A DNA stretch of 8,869 nt from Verrucomicrobiota bacterium (GTDB taxonomy: Bacteria > Verrucomicrobiota > Verrucomicrobiia > Limisphaerales > UBA1096): contig DQOE01000024.1 of assembly GCA_015658765.1 (NCBI GenBank), positions 1 through 8,869 of the forward strand, read 5' to 3'. The position numbers were made by a program, and so were the translations under genes. The notes under the pieces are model-generated. The model worked only from the letters and a program-made list of their open reading frames with translations. It had not been told where the DNA came from and did no database searches. Shown here one piece after another: positions 1-6,488 of this stretch; the stretch's first letter is position 1; every line of letters starts with the position of its first letter.

Positions 1-60
1 GGTCTCCGCATGAACCTCCCGGGCGATCGCGCGGCCGTCTATCAGGTTATCAGCCGGCAT
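1..60 (-). CDS. folD: FolD (methylenetetrahydrofolate dehydrogenase/cyclohydrolase), N-terminal fragment
   Basis: Only the first 20 codons lie in the window; the gene runs off the left edge. Reading from the ATG at 60-58, the peptide starts MPADNLIDGRAIAREVHAET. The core LIDGRAIAREV matches the conserved start of the FolD family (aliphatic residue, I-D-G-[KR]-x-[IL]-A, then a helix). FolD is a cytosolic bifunctional enzyme that interconverts 5,10-methylene-, 5,10-methenyl- and 10-formyl-tetrahydrofolate using NADP. The catalytic lysine and the Rossmann domain are outside the window. The ATG overlaps the stop codon of the upstream SH3 gene (TGATG), which suggests translational coupling. The call rests on a short stretch, but motif, start position and overlap agree. 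Confidence 0.72.
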   Translation of the reverse strand, partial: MPADNLIDGRAIAREVHAET

Positions 61-1235
61 CAGGGAATCGTCTTGAGCGTGCGCACGTCGAGCAGCGGCA
101 GCGAGGGCCAGCGCGGATCGACAGCCTCGATGCCGGTGAGAACGACCCTGCGGTTGCGCAGCATGCCCATCAGGTGATTGAAGGTGATGGGCTCACCGTC
201 CTCGCCCTTGGCCGACTTGAGCGGCCCGGAGTCGGACGAGTAGAGATAGTTGATGGTGCGGCCGTTGTCGTCGAGCAACTCGAACCGGCTTGGGGCTTTC
301 GGGCTGCGGAAGAAGCGCCGCTTGATGGTGCCCTCGCGGGTGACGATGCGCGGCGGCGGCACCGGCAATTTCGTGTCGGTGACGGCGGGGGCCGGTTCCG
401 GCTTGGTTTCCTCGGCATCCTCCGGGTTGCCCATCGGCGGCTTTTGCGCGTCGCCGGACTCGGGGGCATCGACCACCACGACTTCCGGTGCTGGCGGCTC
501 CGGCAAGTCTCCCGGCTCGGTGGTTTCATTCGATTCTTCCGGCTCGCCCTTGGCTTCCTCCGGCTCCTTCGCCTCGGTCACCTCCTCGGCGGCTGGCTTG
601 GCCTCGGGAGTTTCTTTTGGCTCTTCCGTTTCGGTCAATTCAGCCGGCTTGGCCTTGGGAGTCTCTTTTGGCTCTTCCGTTTCGGTCACCTCAGTCGGCT
701 TGGCCTCGGGGGTTTCCTCCGGCTTGGCCTCCACGGCGGCCTGGCCAAGCTCGATGAACTTGGCCGCGACGTAGGCATGGGCTCCGGCGGGATGCTCGAT
801 CTCAATCCAGTCGCCGGCGGTGCGTTTTTCCTTCACGGCATCGCCCTTGGCCAGGCGGCCGATGATGCTGAAGCGCTCGCTGCCCCCGGCGCGGACGTTG
901 AGTTTTTTGGCGGTCACTTTGCCCTCTTTGACGAAGCTCATGTGCACCCATGTCTGGCCGGCGGCCGGCATGGCGATCTTGAGCCAGTCGGCCGGCTCGC
1001 CCTTGCGCGGCGGGGCGACGGTCACTTTGGCGAGAACGGTCACTTGGTCGCCCTTGCGAAGCTGGGCCACGCGTTCGCCGATCAGGCTGGCCCGGGCGCG
1101 GACGTTGACTCGGTCGGCCGAGACGGTGCCTGTCTCGGGGGGGGTGACTTCGCTGACAACGTTCTTCGCGCTCAAGCCTGAAACGGCAACCAGCAACGTC
1201 AGCGCGGGGATGAAGAAACGGCCAAGTGGTTTCAT
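60..1235 (-). CDS. Secreted protein with two bacterial SH3 domains, a repetitive Glu/Pro/Lys linker and an OB-like C-terminal domain
   Basis: This 391-residue protein begins with a signal peptide (MKPLGRFFIP, then a hydrophobic stretch, likely cut after LSA near residue 23). Two SH3b-type modules follow at about 37-103 and 105-163; each has the hallmark [VL]NVRA near its start, a G-x-x-x-x-L-x-K-G-D turn and a W-I/L-K/E-I strand. Residues 165-295 are a low-complexity linker rich in Glu, Pro, Lys and Thr, including near-perfect 17-residue repeats. The last 95 residues (about 297-391) return to folded sequence with alternating strands and look like a small OB-fold-type barrel; that is inference. 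SH3b domains in exported bacterial proteins often bind peptidoglycan or other wall ligands, so an envelope role is likely, with no enzymatic motif seen. It sits 33 bases after the pseudouridine synthase gene and overlaps folD. No clear ribosome binding site precedes the ATG. Confidence 0.85.
   Translation of the reverse strand: MKPLGRFFIPALTLLVAVSGLSAKNVVSEVTPPETGTVSADRVNVRARASLIGERVAQLRKGDQVTVLAKVTVAPPRKGEPADWLKIAMPAAGQTWVHMSFVKEGKVTAKKLNVRAGGSERFSIIGRLAKGDAVKEKRTAGDWIEIEHPAGAHAYVAAKFIELGQAAVEAKPEETPEAKPTEVTETEEPKETPKAKPAELTETEEPKETPEAKPAAEEVTEAKEPEEAKGEPEESNETTEPGDLPEPPAPEVVVVDAPESGDAQKPPMGNPEDAEETKPEPAPAVTDTKLPVPPPRIVTREGTIKRRFFRSPKAPSRFELLDDNGRTINYLYSSDSGPLKSAKGEDGEPITFNHLMGMLRNRRVVLTGIEAVDPRWPSLPLLDVRTLKTIP
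565..716 (-). repeat. 51-bp tandem repeat coding for a 17-residue Glu/Pro/Lys unit
   Basis: Two full units and a decayed third lie in frame inside the SH3 gene. The landmark GGCTTGGCC recurs at plus-strand positions 595, 646 and 697, exactly 51 bases apart. The peptide units are ETPEAKPTEVTETEEPK (residues 174-190) and ETPKAKPAELTETEEPK (191-207), followed by a divergent ETPEAKPAAEEVTEAKEP. The period is a multiple of three, so copy-number change would alter linker length without breaking the frame. Confidence 0.85.
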
Positions 1236-1268
1236 GGGGGACGAGTGTGAAACGTCGCCCCACCGGTG

Positions 1269-2009
1269 TCAATTCCGCCGAGGGGGTCGAGGCGATTTTC
1301 CGCGCGGCTTGAGGCACGACGCGACCTCGGCGCGGCTGAGCATGCGCCACTTGCCGGGCGGCAGTTCGCCCAGCTTCACCGGCCCGACCGCCACCCGTTG
1401 CAGGCGCAACACACGGAGGCCGAGCGCTTTAAACATCCGGCGCACCTCGCGGTTTTTGCCCTCGGTCAGCACGAGCTCCGCCTCGCTGCGGGTGTTGTTG
1501 GCGGAGAGCAGGCGGGCGCTCCTGGCTTTCAGAAAATCCCCCTTGTCGTGCAGGCCAACTGTGAGCTGCTTCAGTGTCTCCGTCTCGAGCCGCTTGGCCA
1601 GCGTCACGCGATAGGTCTTGAGCAGGCCGTGGCTCGGGTGCGCCACCTTCTGGCAAAACTCGCCGTCGTTGGTCAGCAGGATCAGCCCCTCGCTGTCGGC
1701 GTCGAGCCGGCCGATGGTGAAGAGGTGCCCCCAGTCCGCCGGCAACAGGTCGAACACCGTCCGGCGATCGTGCGTGTCGCGGCGGGTGCAGAGAAACTTC
1801 GGGGGCTTGTTGAGGGCGACGAACCGCTTGGCCCTGGCCCGGATCGGGCGGCCGTCGAGCGACACTTCGTCCCGGGTGGGATGAACCTTCGTGCCAAGCA
1901 GCCGGACGACTTGGCCATCGACGGTGACGCGACCGGCGAGGATCAGCTTTTCGCCTTCACGGCGGGAAGCCACTCCGGCCTCGGAGAGAAATTTTTGCAG
2001 GCGAACCAT
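1269..2009 (-). CDS. rRNA pseudouridine synthase, RsuA/RluB/RluE/RluF family (RluB-like)
   Basis: The enzyme isomerises a specific uridine in ribosomal RNA to pseudouridine, in the cytoplasm. The N-terminus is an S4 RNA-binding domain (about residues 2-48: RLQKFLSEAGVASRREGE, then AGRVTVDGQ and the turn LGTKV). The catalytic domain follows, with the family motif GRLDADSEGLILLTNDG holding the catalytic aspartate (Asp103 from the ATG used here) and the C-terminal motif GKNREVRRMF. Length (246 residues) and domain order are normal for the family; the basic C-terminal tail is typical of RluB-like members. The ATG at 2009 is chosen because MVRLQKF is a usual start; in-frame GTG codons at 2012 and 2015 would add one or two residues. 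No good Shine-Dalgarno site is visible. Which rRNA position is modified cannot be read from sequence alone. It lies 61 bases after the small basic protein gene on the same strand. Confidence 0.93.
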   Translation of the reverse strand: MVRLQKFLSEAGVASRREGEKLILAGRVTVDGQVVRLLGTKVHPTRDEVSLDGRPIRARAKRFVALNKPPKFLCTRRDTHDRRTVFDLLPADWGHLFTIGRLDADSEGLILLTNDGEFCQKVAHPSHGLLKTYRVTLAKRLETETLKQLTVGLHDKGDFLKARSARLLSANNTRSEAELVLTEGKNREVRRMFKALGLRVLRLQRVAVGPVKLGELPPGKWRMLSRAEVASCLKPRGKSPRPPRRN

Positions 2010-2070
2010 CACCACGGGGGAGGCAAATGCGGTGCGGTCAGTGGCGGGCGGGCAACGGAACCGGGGGCGA

Positions 2071-2226
2071 TTATTCCTCCGGCTTGGTCTTTTTCAGGCC
2101 GGTGATGCGGTCGTCCTCCTTGAGTTCACCGCGTTTGCGCAGCAGTTCCACGCGCTCATAACGGGTGAGCACAGTGCGCTTGGCTTCAGCGGCACCACCG
2201 ACTTTCAGGCTGGGATGTTGTGACAT
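2071..2226 (-). CDS. PVC-group small basic protein (51 residues)
   Basis: The protein starts MSQHPSLKVGGAAEAKRTVL and continues with TRYERVELLRKRGELKED and a tail GLKKTKPEE. I recognise this as the roughly 50-residue 'small basic protein' family described from Chlamydiae, Verrucomicrobia and Planctomycetes (NCBI family TIGR04137 as I recall it). Length and the S-x-H-P-S-L, N/T-V-L-x-R-x-E-R, G-x-P/L-K-T-K pattern fit. By my count it has 13 Lys/Arg against 9 Asp/Glu. Its function is not established; the family has been suspected of a ribosomal link, and its place just before an rRNA pseudouridine synthase gene agrees with that. The reading frame stays open far upstream, but the family start fixes the ATG at 2226. 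Only a weak purine stretch (AAGAAA) touches the ATG, with no classical Shine-Dalgarno site. Confidence 0.88.
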   Translation of the reverse strand: MSQHPSLKVGGAAEAKRTVLTRYERVELLRKRGELKEDDRITGLKKTKPEE

Positions 2227-2382
2227 TTTCTTAAAAAATAAACGATTTAGAGTCTCTCCGCCGGGAAGCGGGCGCGGGAACCTACCACACCCCACCTCGA
2301 TTGCAACCGGATATTTTGCTACAAATGCAGGCTTTTCTGCTTCTTCCTCAAAGGGCATGCTTGGCCTAGTGCTGCTTCCATC
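2227..2382. promoter_or_regulatory. Divergent intergenic region between the small basic protein operon and the hydrolase gene
   Basis: These 156 bases separate two genes that point away from each other, so promoters for both directions should lie here. It is richer in A/T than the flanks, especially 2227-2250 and 2299-2350. A weak sigma-70-like pair for the minus strand is TTGCAA (2306-2301) and TAGGTT (2284-2279) with 16 bases between; the -10 match is poor. For the plus strand TACAAA at 2320-2325 resembles a -10 box but lacks a convincing -35. I see no operator palindrome, riboswitch or strong terminator. Confidence 0.4.
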
Positions 2383-3282
2383 GTGACGTTTTTTTCGACA
2401 AAAACTAGGCTCAATATGCTTGGCTTCGTTGCTGCCCTGTCCTTGGCTCGCGCGGAGGTGCCCGATATCCGCTCGGTCGAACTGGATCTCACCATCCCTA
2501 GGCTGGAAACCGGCCAACCGGATGCCGGCAGGCGAGTGAAGCAAACTATCCCCGGCTACGAGCAGACTGGCGTTTATCATGTCACCTATCTGCCGGTTGA
2601 TTGGGTACAAGGCAAAAGCTATCCGGTGCTCATCGAATATGCCGGGAACAAATACCACGGAGCCAACGGTGACATAAGCACCGGCCGGCCTGAAGGCAGC
2701 AAGATGGGTTACGGAATCTCCGGCGGACGCGGCTTCATTTGGGTATGCCTGCCTTACCTCAACGTTAACGGAGATGACATTGCACTCACTTGGTGGGGCG
2801 ACGCCAAAAATCGCACCGCGCGGCCGACGTTGGATTACTGCCACAAAGCCGTCCCGTGGATTTGCAAAAAATACGGAGGCGACCCTGACCGCGTCATCCT
2901 GTGTGGATTCTCACGCGGTGCCATCGCCTGCAACTACCTTGGACTGTACGATAACGAAACCGCCAAACTATGGCGGGCCTTCATTCCATACAGTCACTAC
3001 GATGGTATCCGCACTTGGCCTTACCCTGCCTCCGACCGCGATTCCGCCCTCGCCCGACTTAAGCGCCTAGCCAAGCGCCCTCAATTCATCTGCCACGAAA
3101 TCACCGGCGCTCAACTCAACCTTGCGGCGACAAAAAAATGGATCGAATCCACCGATCTTACTGAAAACATCACTTTCGCCGAAACCGGTTTCCGCAACCA
3201 CAACGACGCATGGCTTCTCCGCCCCAGCCCAGCCCGCGAAAAACTCCGAGTTTGGCTGAAGGACGCACTATCCGTCCCTTAG
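2383..3282 (+). CDS. Secreted alpha/beta hydrolase (esterase/depolymerase-like)
   Basis: This 299-residue protein has a probable signal peptide (charged start, hydrophobic LGFVAALSLA, cut after ARA near residue 24). The alpha/beta-hydrolase core shows a strand YPVLIEYAG (80-88), a probable oxyanion region at 88-110, the nucleophile elbow VILCGFSRGA with Ser177 in G-x-S-x-G, and a late histidine in FRNHNDAW (His273) well placed for the triad. The acid residue cannot be assigned with confidence. The layout resembles secreted esterases and PHB-depolymerase-like hydrolases of planctomycetes and verrucomicrobia, where such genes often serve polysaccharide or ester breakdown; the substrate is unknown. 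The start is uncertain: GTG at 2383 gives a better charged leader but no ribosome binding site, while ATG at 2416 has AGG seven bases upstream and would make a shorter leader. The gene stands alone, and its GC content is clearly below that of its neighbours. Confidence 0.8.
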   Translation: MTFFSTKTRLNMLGFVAALSLARAEVPDIRSVELDLTIPRLETGQPDAGRRVKQTIPGYEQTGVYHVTYLPVDWVQGKSYPVLIEYAGNKYHGANGDISTGRPEGSKMGYGISGGRGFIWVCLPYLNVNGDDIALTWWGDAKNRTARPTLDYCHKAVPWICKKYGGDPDRVILCGFSRGAIACNYLGLYDNETAKLWRAFIPYSHYDGIRTWPYPASDRDSALARLKRLAKRPQFICHEITGAQLNLAATKKWIESTDLTENITFAETGFRNHNDAWLLRPSPAREKLRVWLKDALSVP

Positions 3283-3368
3283 CCTCTAATCACTCTCGAA
3301 GGCAAATTCCGCATTGCGTCGGGGCGGTGTATGACTAGACTGCCGCACCGCTTGCTTTGTTTGTCGAC

Positions 3369-6300
3369 ATGAGCCGCAAGGAACAGTTTTCCCGCAAAGA
3401 TCTCCCGGATGAGTTGCGTCAGCAATTCGCCGTGGTGGAGCGTCGGCTGTGGCGTGTCGAGACGGCGATGGCGGTGTGTCTCGCTGCGGCCGGGTTGTTC
3501 GGTTCGTATCTCGTCCTTTTTTTCTCCGACCGCCTATGGGACAGCCCGGGCTGGCTGCGGCTTAGCCTGCTCGCCGCCGGTGTTGGCATCACGGTCGCCT
3601 CGGTGGTTTGGTGGCTCACCCGCTGGGTGTTCCGCAAGCGCGACACGCCCGCCTTGGCCAAGCTGGTGCAACGGCGGTATCGGCGACTCGGCGACCGGCT
3701 GCTCGGCATCGTCGAGTTGGCCGACGAGGAAAAACGCCCGGCCATTTTCTCCCCCGCGCTTTACGAGGCGGCGATTAGCCAGGTCGCCGGTGAGGCGCTG
3801 AAGCTCGATTTCAAGCAAACGGTCAGCCCGCGGCCAGCGCGGCAGCGGGCCATCATCGCGGCGGGTCTTGTTGCGGTGGCGGTCGTCGCCTGGGCGGTTG
3901 TCCCGCAGGCTGGCTGGAACACGCTTCAGCGCTGGGGTCTGCCGGCGGCCGACATTTCGAGGCACACGCTCGTTCGGCTCACCGGGTTTCCCGGCGAGAT
4001 GGTCGTGGCCAAGGGCGAGTCGTTCGACGTCAACGGCGCGGTCGAGTACCGCTCGTTTTGGAAACCCGGCACCGCCTCGGCACGGTTCAACGACAGCAAG
4101 CCGATACGAGCCGACATCGCCGGCACCAACGTGAATTTCACCGTCTCCGGCAAGGTCGAGGACGGCGCCCTCACGGTGAAGGTCGGCGACGCCCGGCATG
4201 CGGTCGAGATACGCCCGGTGCAACGCCCGGCGATGCGCGAACTGCACGCCCGCATCGAGCTGCCCGCGTACTTGCAGCACCCGGTGCAAAACGAGACGGT
4301 GCAGGCGGCTTTCCTGCCGGTGCTGCGCGGCAGCACGGTGTCGTTCCAGGGCCGTGTCTCTCGCGAGCTCAACCAGGCGCAGGTGACGATTGACGAGGTG
4401 GCCAAGCCGATGAGCGTTCGCAATGATAATTTTTCCAGCCCGGCGCATGAGGTGGGCGGCACGTCGCATTTTGCCTTCACTTGGCGCGACAAACACGACC
4501 TCGCCGGGGCGGCCGCGTGGCAGTTGAACGTCGAGGCGATCGACGACATTGCGCCGCGTCCCGACCTCGGCACGCTGGGCCGCGACCTGGCCATCCTAGA
4601 GACCGAGGTGCTCGAGCTCAACGCCACCGTGCGCGATGACTTCGGCGTGAAGGAAGCCGGCATCGAGTGGCGTGCGCTTGGCCAGGCGGAGGAGTCGCCG
4701 CCGCAAATCGCCGCCGCGCTCACGGTCTTGGCCAACGGCACGCAGGAGACCGAGTTTGAGGCGGGTTTTCATTTCAGCCCGGCGGTGCTTGGCATCGGCA
4801 GGGACACCACCGTCGAGCTTGCCGCCTGGGCGACCGACCATCTGCCCGGTCGCAAGCCAAGCCGCACGATGCCGTATCGGCTGCACATCCTCGGCATCGA
4901 GGATCACGCCGAGATGGTTCGGCAAAAACTGGAGGAAATCCTGGAGAACCTCGAGGAGGTTTCGCGCGCCGAGGAAGACATCGCCGAGGACACGCGTGAG
5001 TTGGCCAAGGCCGACGACGACACCTTGGCCAAGCGCAAGACCAACGAGAAGATCGAGCAAACCGCCGAGGATCAGAGGGAGAACGCGCAGGACTTGAAAG
5101 ACCTCGCGAAGGAGGGAGCCAAGGCGTTGATGGAGGCCATGCGCAATCCGGCCTTCGACGTGCAGACGCTGCGCGACTGGGCGCAGAACATGCAAAAGAT
5201 GAACGAGCTGGCCGACCAGCAGATGAAGCAGGCCCAGTCCAAGCTCGGCGAGGCGCAGCAGGGCGGCGAGCCGCAGGAGAAAAAAGAGAAGCTCGCCGAC
5301 GCGCTCGAGGAGGAGGAGGAGGCGCTCGACGAGCTGGCCGATTTGCAGGACAAGGTGAACAAGGACCTCGACAACCTTCAGGCCCTCACGCTGTCCCAGC
5401 GGCTGCGCAAAATCAGCAAGGAGGAAATGGCACTGCGCAAAAAAATCAAGGACATCATCCAGGAAACCATCGGCCTGACGCCGGACGATCTGCCGGAGCG
5501 CCACACCCGCGCCAACGGCCGCTTCACCAAGTCGCAGGGCCGCACGCAGGCCAAGGCGGTCGAGTTGCAGGGCGAGATCAGCCGCTTTTACGAGCGCACC
5601 GGCAAGGGCCAGTACGGTGAGGTCAGCCGCGAGATGGAGACGGAGAAAACCGGCGAGTCGCTCGCGGAGATCGAGCAGCAGATTTCTTCCAACATCTCCA
5701 TGCTGGCCATCCGCAACCTCGGCGACTGGTCCGGCAATTTCGAGGAGTGGGCCAAGAAACTCGAGCCACCCAAAAAGGACTCAGACGGCGGCGGCCAGGG
5801 CGGTGGCCAGGGCGGCGAGAAAAAGGTGAACGAGCTGATGAAACTGCTTTTCTCCATGCTGCGCCTGCGTGAAAGCGAGCTGCTGCACCGGCAGCAAACC
5901 GCCCTGCTCGAGCAGCAGAAGGGCGAGGCCGGCATTTACGCGAAGGGCCTCGAGCGGGTGGTGCAAATGCACATCGACTCGATGCTCGAGCTGAACCGGA
6001 TGCAGTTCGAGACGGTCGAGCCGGCGATGCTTGACCCGTTGCAGGAGACGTTCGACTCGATGGAGATCACCGACAACCTGCTCGACAAGCCGCAGACCGA
6101 CTCGGTCACCACCGAGGCGCAGACCGGCACCATCCGGGCCATGTCCGACGTCATCAACCTCATTAACGAGGAGGTCAAGCGCGACAGCGGCCAGCAGGGC
6201 CAATCGCAGGCCCAGCAGGAAATGGCGTTCATGATGGCGATGATGGCGATGAAACAGCAGATGGGCCAGGGCATGAAGCAGAGCCAAAGCGGCGGCGGCA

Positions 6301-6488
6301 GCCAGGCCGGCGGCACGACCAGCCAATCCGCCTCCGCATTGACCGGCGACGCCGTCGGCCGCGAGGACAGCGAACGCGCCATCAGCCGGGGCAGCGGCGC
6401 GGCGGCACGGTTGCCGGAGGAGTTTCGCGAGGTGTTGCAGGATTATTTCAAGGCGGTGGAGGTGATGGAGGGGGACGGGAAGCGATGA
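3369..6488 (+). CDS. DUF4175-like large membrane-anchored coiled-coil protein
   Basis: The 1039-residue product has a basic cytoplasmic start, hydrophobic helices at about 32-52 and 63-86, a basic cytoplasmic segment, and a third helix at about 160-180. The positive-inside pattern then puts the rest in the periplasm. Residues about 185-505 are beta-rich and contain features of DUF4175-type proteins, such as a proline-rich PAYLQHP strand (about 298-305) and ATVRDDFGVKEAGIEW (about 418-433). From about 513 to 700 a strongly charged coiled coil follows (QKLEEILENLEEVSRAEED, and a run of five Glu). A Gly/Gln linker lies near 805-818 and a Met/Gln-rich stretch near 950-975; the end LPEEFREVLQDYFKAVE is typical of the family. 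The ATG at 3369 is preferred over an in-frame TTG at 3357. The stop overlaps the next start (ATGA). No catalytic motif is seen; a scaffold or envelope-tethering role is inference. Confidence 0.82.
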   Translation: MSRKEQFSRKDLPDELRQQFAVVERRLWRVETAMAVCLAAAGLFGSYLVLFFSDRLWDSPGWLRLSLLAAGVGITVASVVWWLTRWVFRKRDTPALAKLVQRRYRRLGDRLLGIVELADEEKRPAIFSPALYEAAISQVAGEALKLDFKQTVSPRPARQRAIIAAGLVAVAVVAWAVVPQAGWNTLQRWGLPAADISRHTLVRLTGFPGEMVVAKGESFDVNGAVEYRSFWKPGTASARFNDSKPIRADIAGTNVNFTVSGKVEDGALTVKVGDARHAVEIRPVQRPAMRELHARIELPAYLQHPVQNETVQAAFLPVLRGSTVSFQGRVSRELNQAQVTIDEVAKPMSVRNDNFSSPAHEVGGTSHFAFTWRDKHDLAGAAAWQLNVEAIDDIAPRPDLGTLGRDLAILETEVLELNATVRDDFGVKEAGIEWRALGQAEESPPQIAAALTVLANGTQETEFEAGFHFSPAVLGIGRDTTVELAAWATDHLPGRKPSRTMPYRLHILGIEDHAEMVRQKLEEILENLEEVSRAEEDIAEDTRELAKADDDTLAKRKTNEKIEQTAEDQRENAQDLKDLAKEGAKALMEAMRNPAFDVQTLRDWAQNMQKMNELADQQMKQAQSKLGEAQQGGEPQEKKEKLADALEEEEEALDELADLQDKVNKDLDNLQALTLSQRLRKISKEEMALRKKIKDIIQETIGLTPDDLPERHTRANGRFTKSQGRTQAKAVELQGEISRFYERTGKGQYGEVSREMETEKTGESLAEIEQQISSNISMLAIRNLGDWSGNFEEWAKKLEPPKKDSDGGGQGGGQGGEKKVNELMKLLFSMLRLRESELLHRQQTALLEQQKGEAGIYAKGLERVVQMHIDSMLELNRMQFETVEPAMLDPLQETFDSMEITDNLLDKPQTDSVTTEAQTGTIRAMSDVINLINEEVKRDSGQQGQSQAQQEMAFMMAMMAMKQQMGQGMKQSQSGGGSQAGGTTSQSASALTGDAVGREDSERAISRGSGAAARLPEEFREVLQDYFKAVEVMEGDGKR
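5786..5816 (+). repeat. Short GC-rich 12-bp tandem repeat (Gly/Gln linker)
   Basis: The segment reads as two near-identical copies of GGCGGYGGCCAG inside the DUF4175-like gene and encodes the flexible linker DGGGQGGGQGGEKK. It separates the coiled-coil part from the C-terminal helical part. The repeat keeps the frame. Confidence 0.6.
6231..6248 (+). repeat. 9-bp direct repeat in the Met-rich tract
   Basis: Two exact adjacent copies of ATGATGGCG encode MMAMMA inside the methionine/glutamine-rich stretch near residues 950-975 of the DUF4175-like protein. The repeat is in frame, so slippage would add or remove Met-Met-Ala units. Confidence 0.65.

Noticed and set aside
174..1181. Long plus-strand open frame (335 codons) opposite the SH3 gene
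   Set aside because: Its Leu/Gly/Arg-rich product mirrors the repetitive GC-rich linker on the other strand; the minus-strand frame has a signal peptide and two recognisable SH3b domains.
1266..2105. Plus-strand open frame opposite the pseudouridine synthase
   Set aside because: No recognisable domain; the minus strand encodes a full-length enzyme with all family motifs.
2227..2844. Upstream extension of the small basic protein frame
   Set aside because: The open frame continues through the intergenic region and antisense to the hydrolase, but the family starts at MSQHPSL and the extension resembles nothing known.
3314..3341. Promoter pair TTGCGT / TAGACT before the DUF4175-like gene
   Set aside because: Three of six and four of six matches with a 16-base spacer; too weak to list, and promoter rules of this lineage are not known to me.
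3324..3351. Inverted repeat GCGGTG ... CACCGC as a terminator after the hydrolase gene
   Set aside because: Only six pairs with a 16-base loop, a weak T-rich tail and a position 18 bases before the next start; chance is as likely.
3357..3368. TTG at 3357 as start of the DUF4175-like gene
   Set aside because: It would add only four residues; the ATG at 3369 gives a normal charged start. Neither has a visible Shine-Dalgarno site.
3534..4496. Large minus-strand open frame inside the DUF4175-like gene
   Set aside because: Arg/His/Leu-rich antisense frame typical of GC-rich coding DNA, with no domain or plausible start signal; the same holds for 4596-5504 and 5781-6326 minus.
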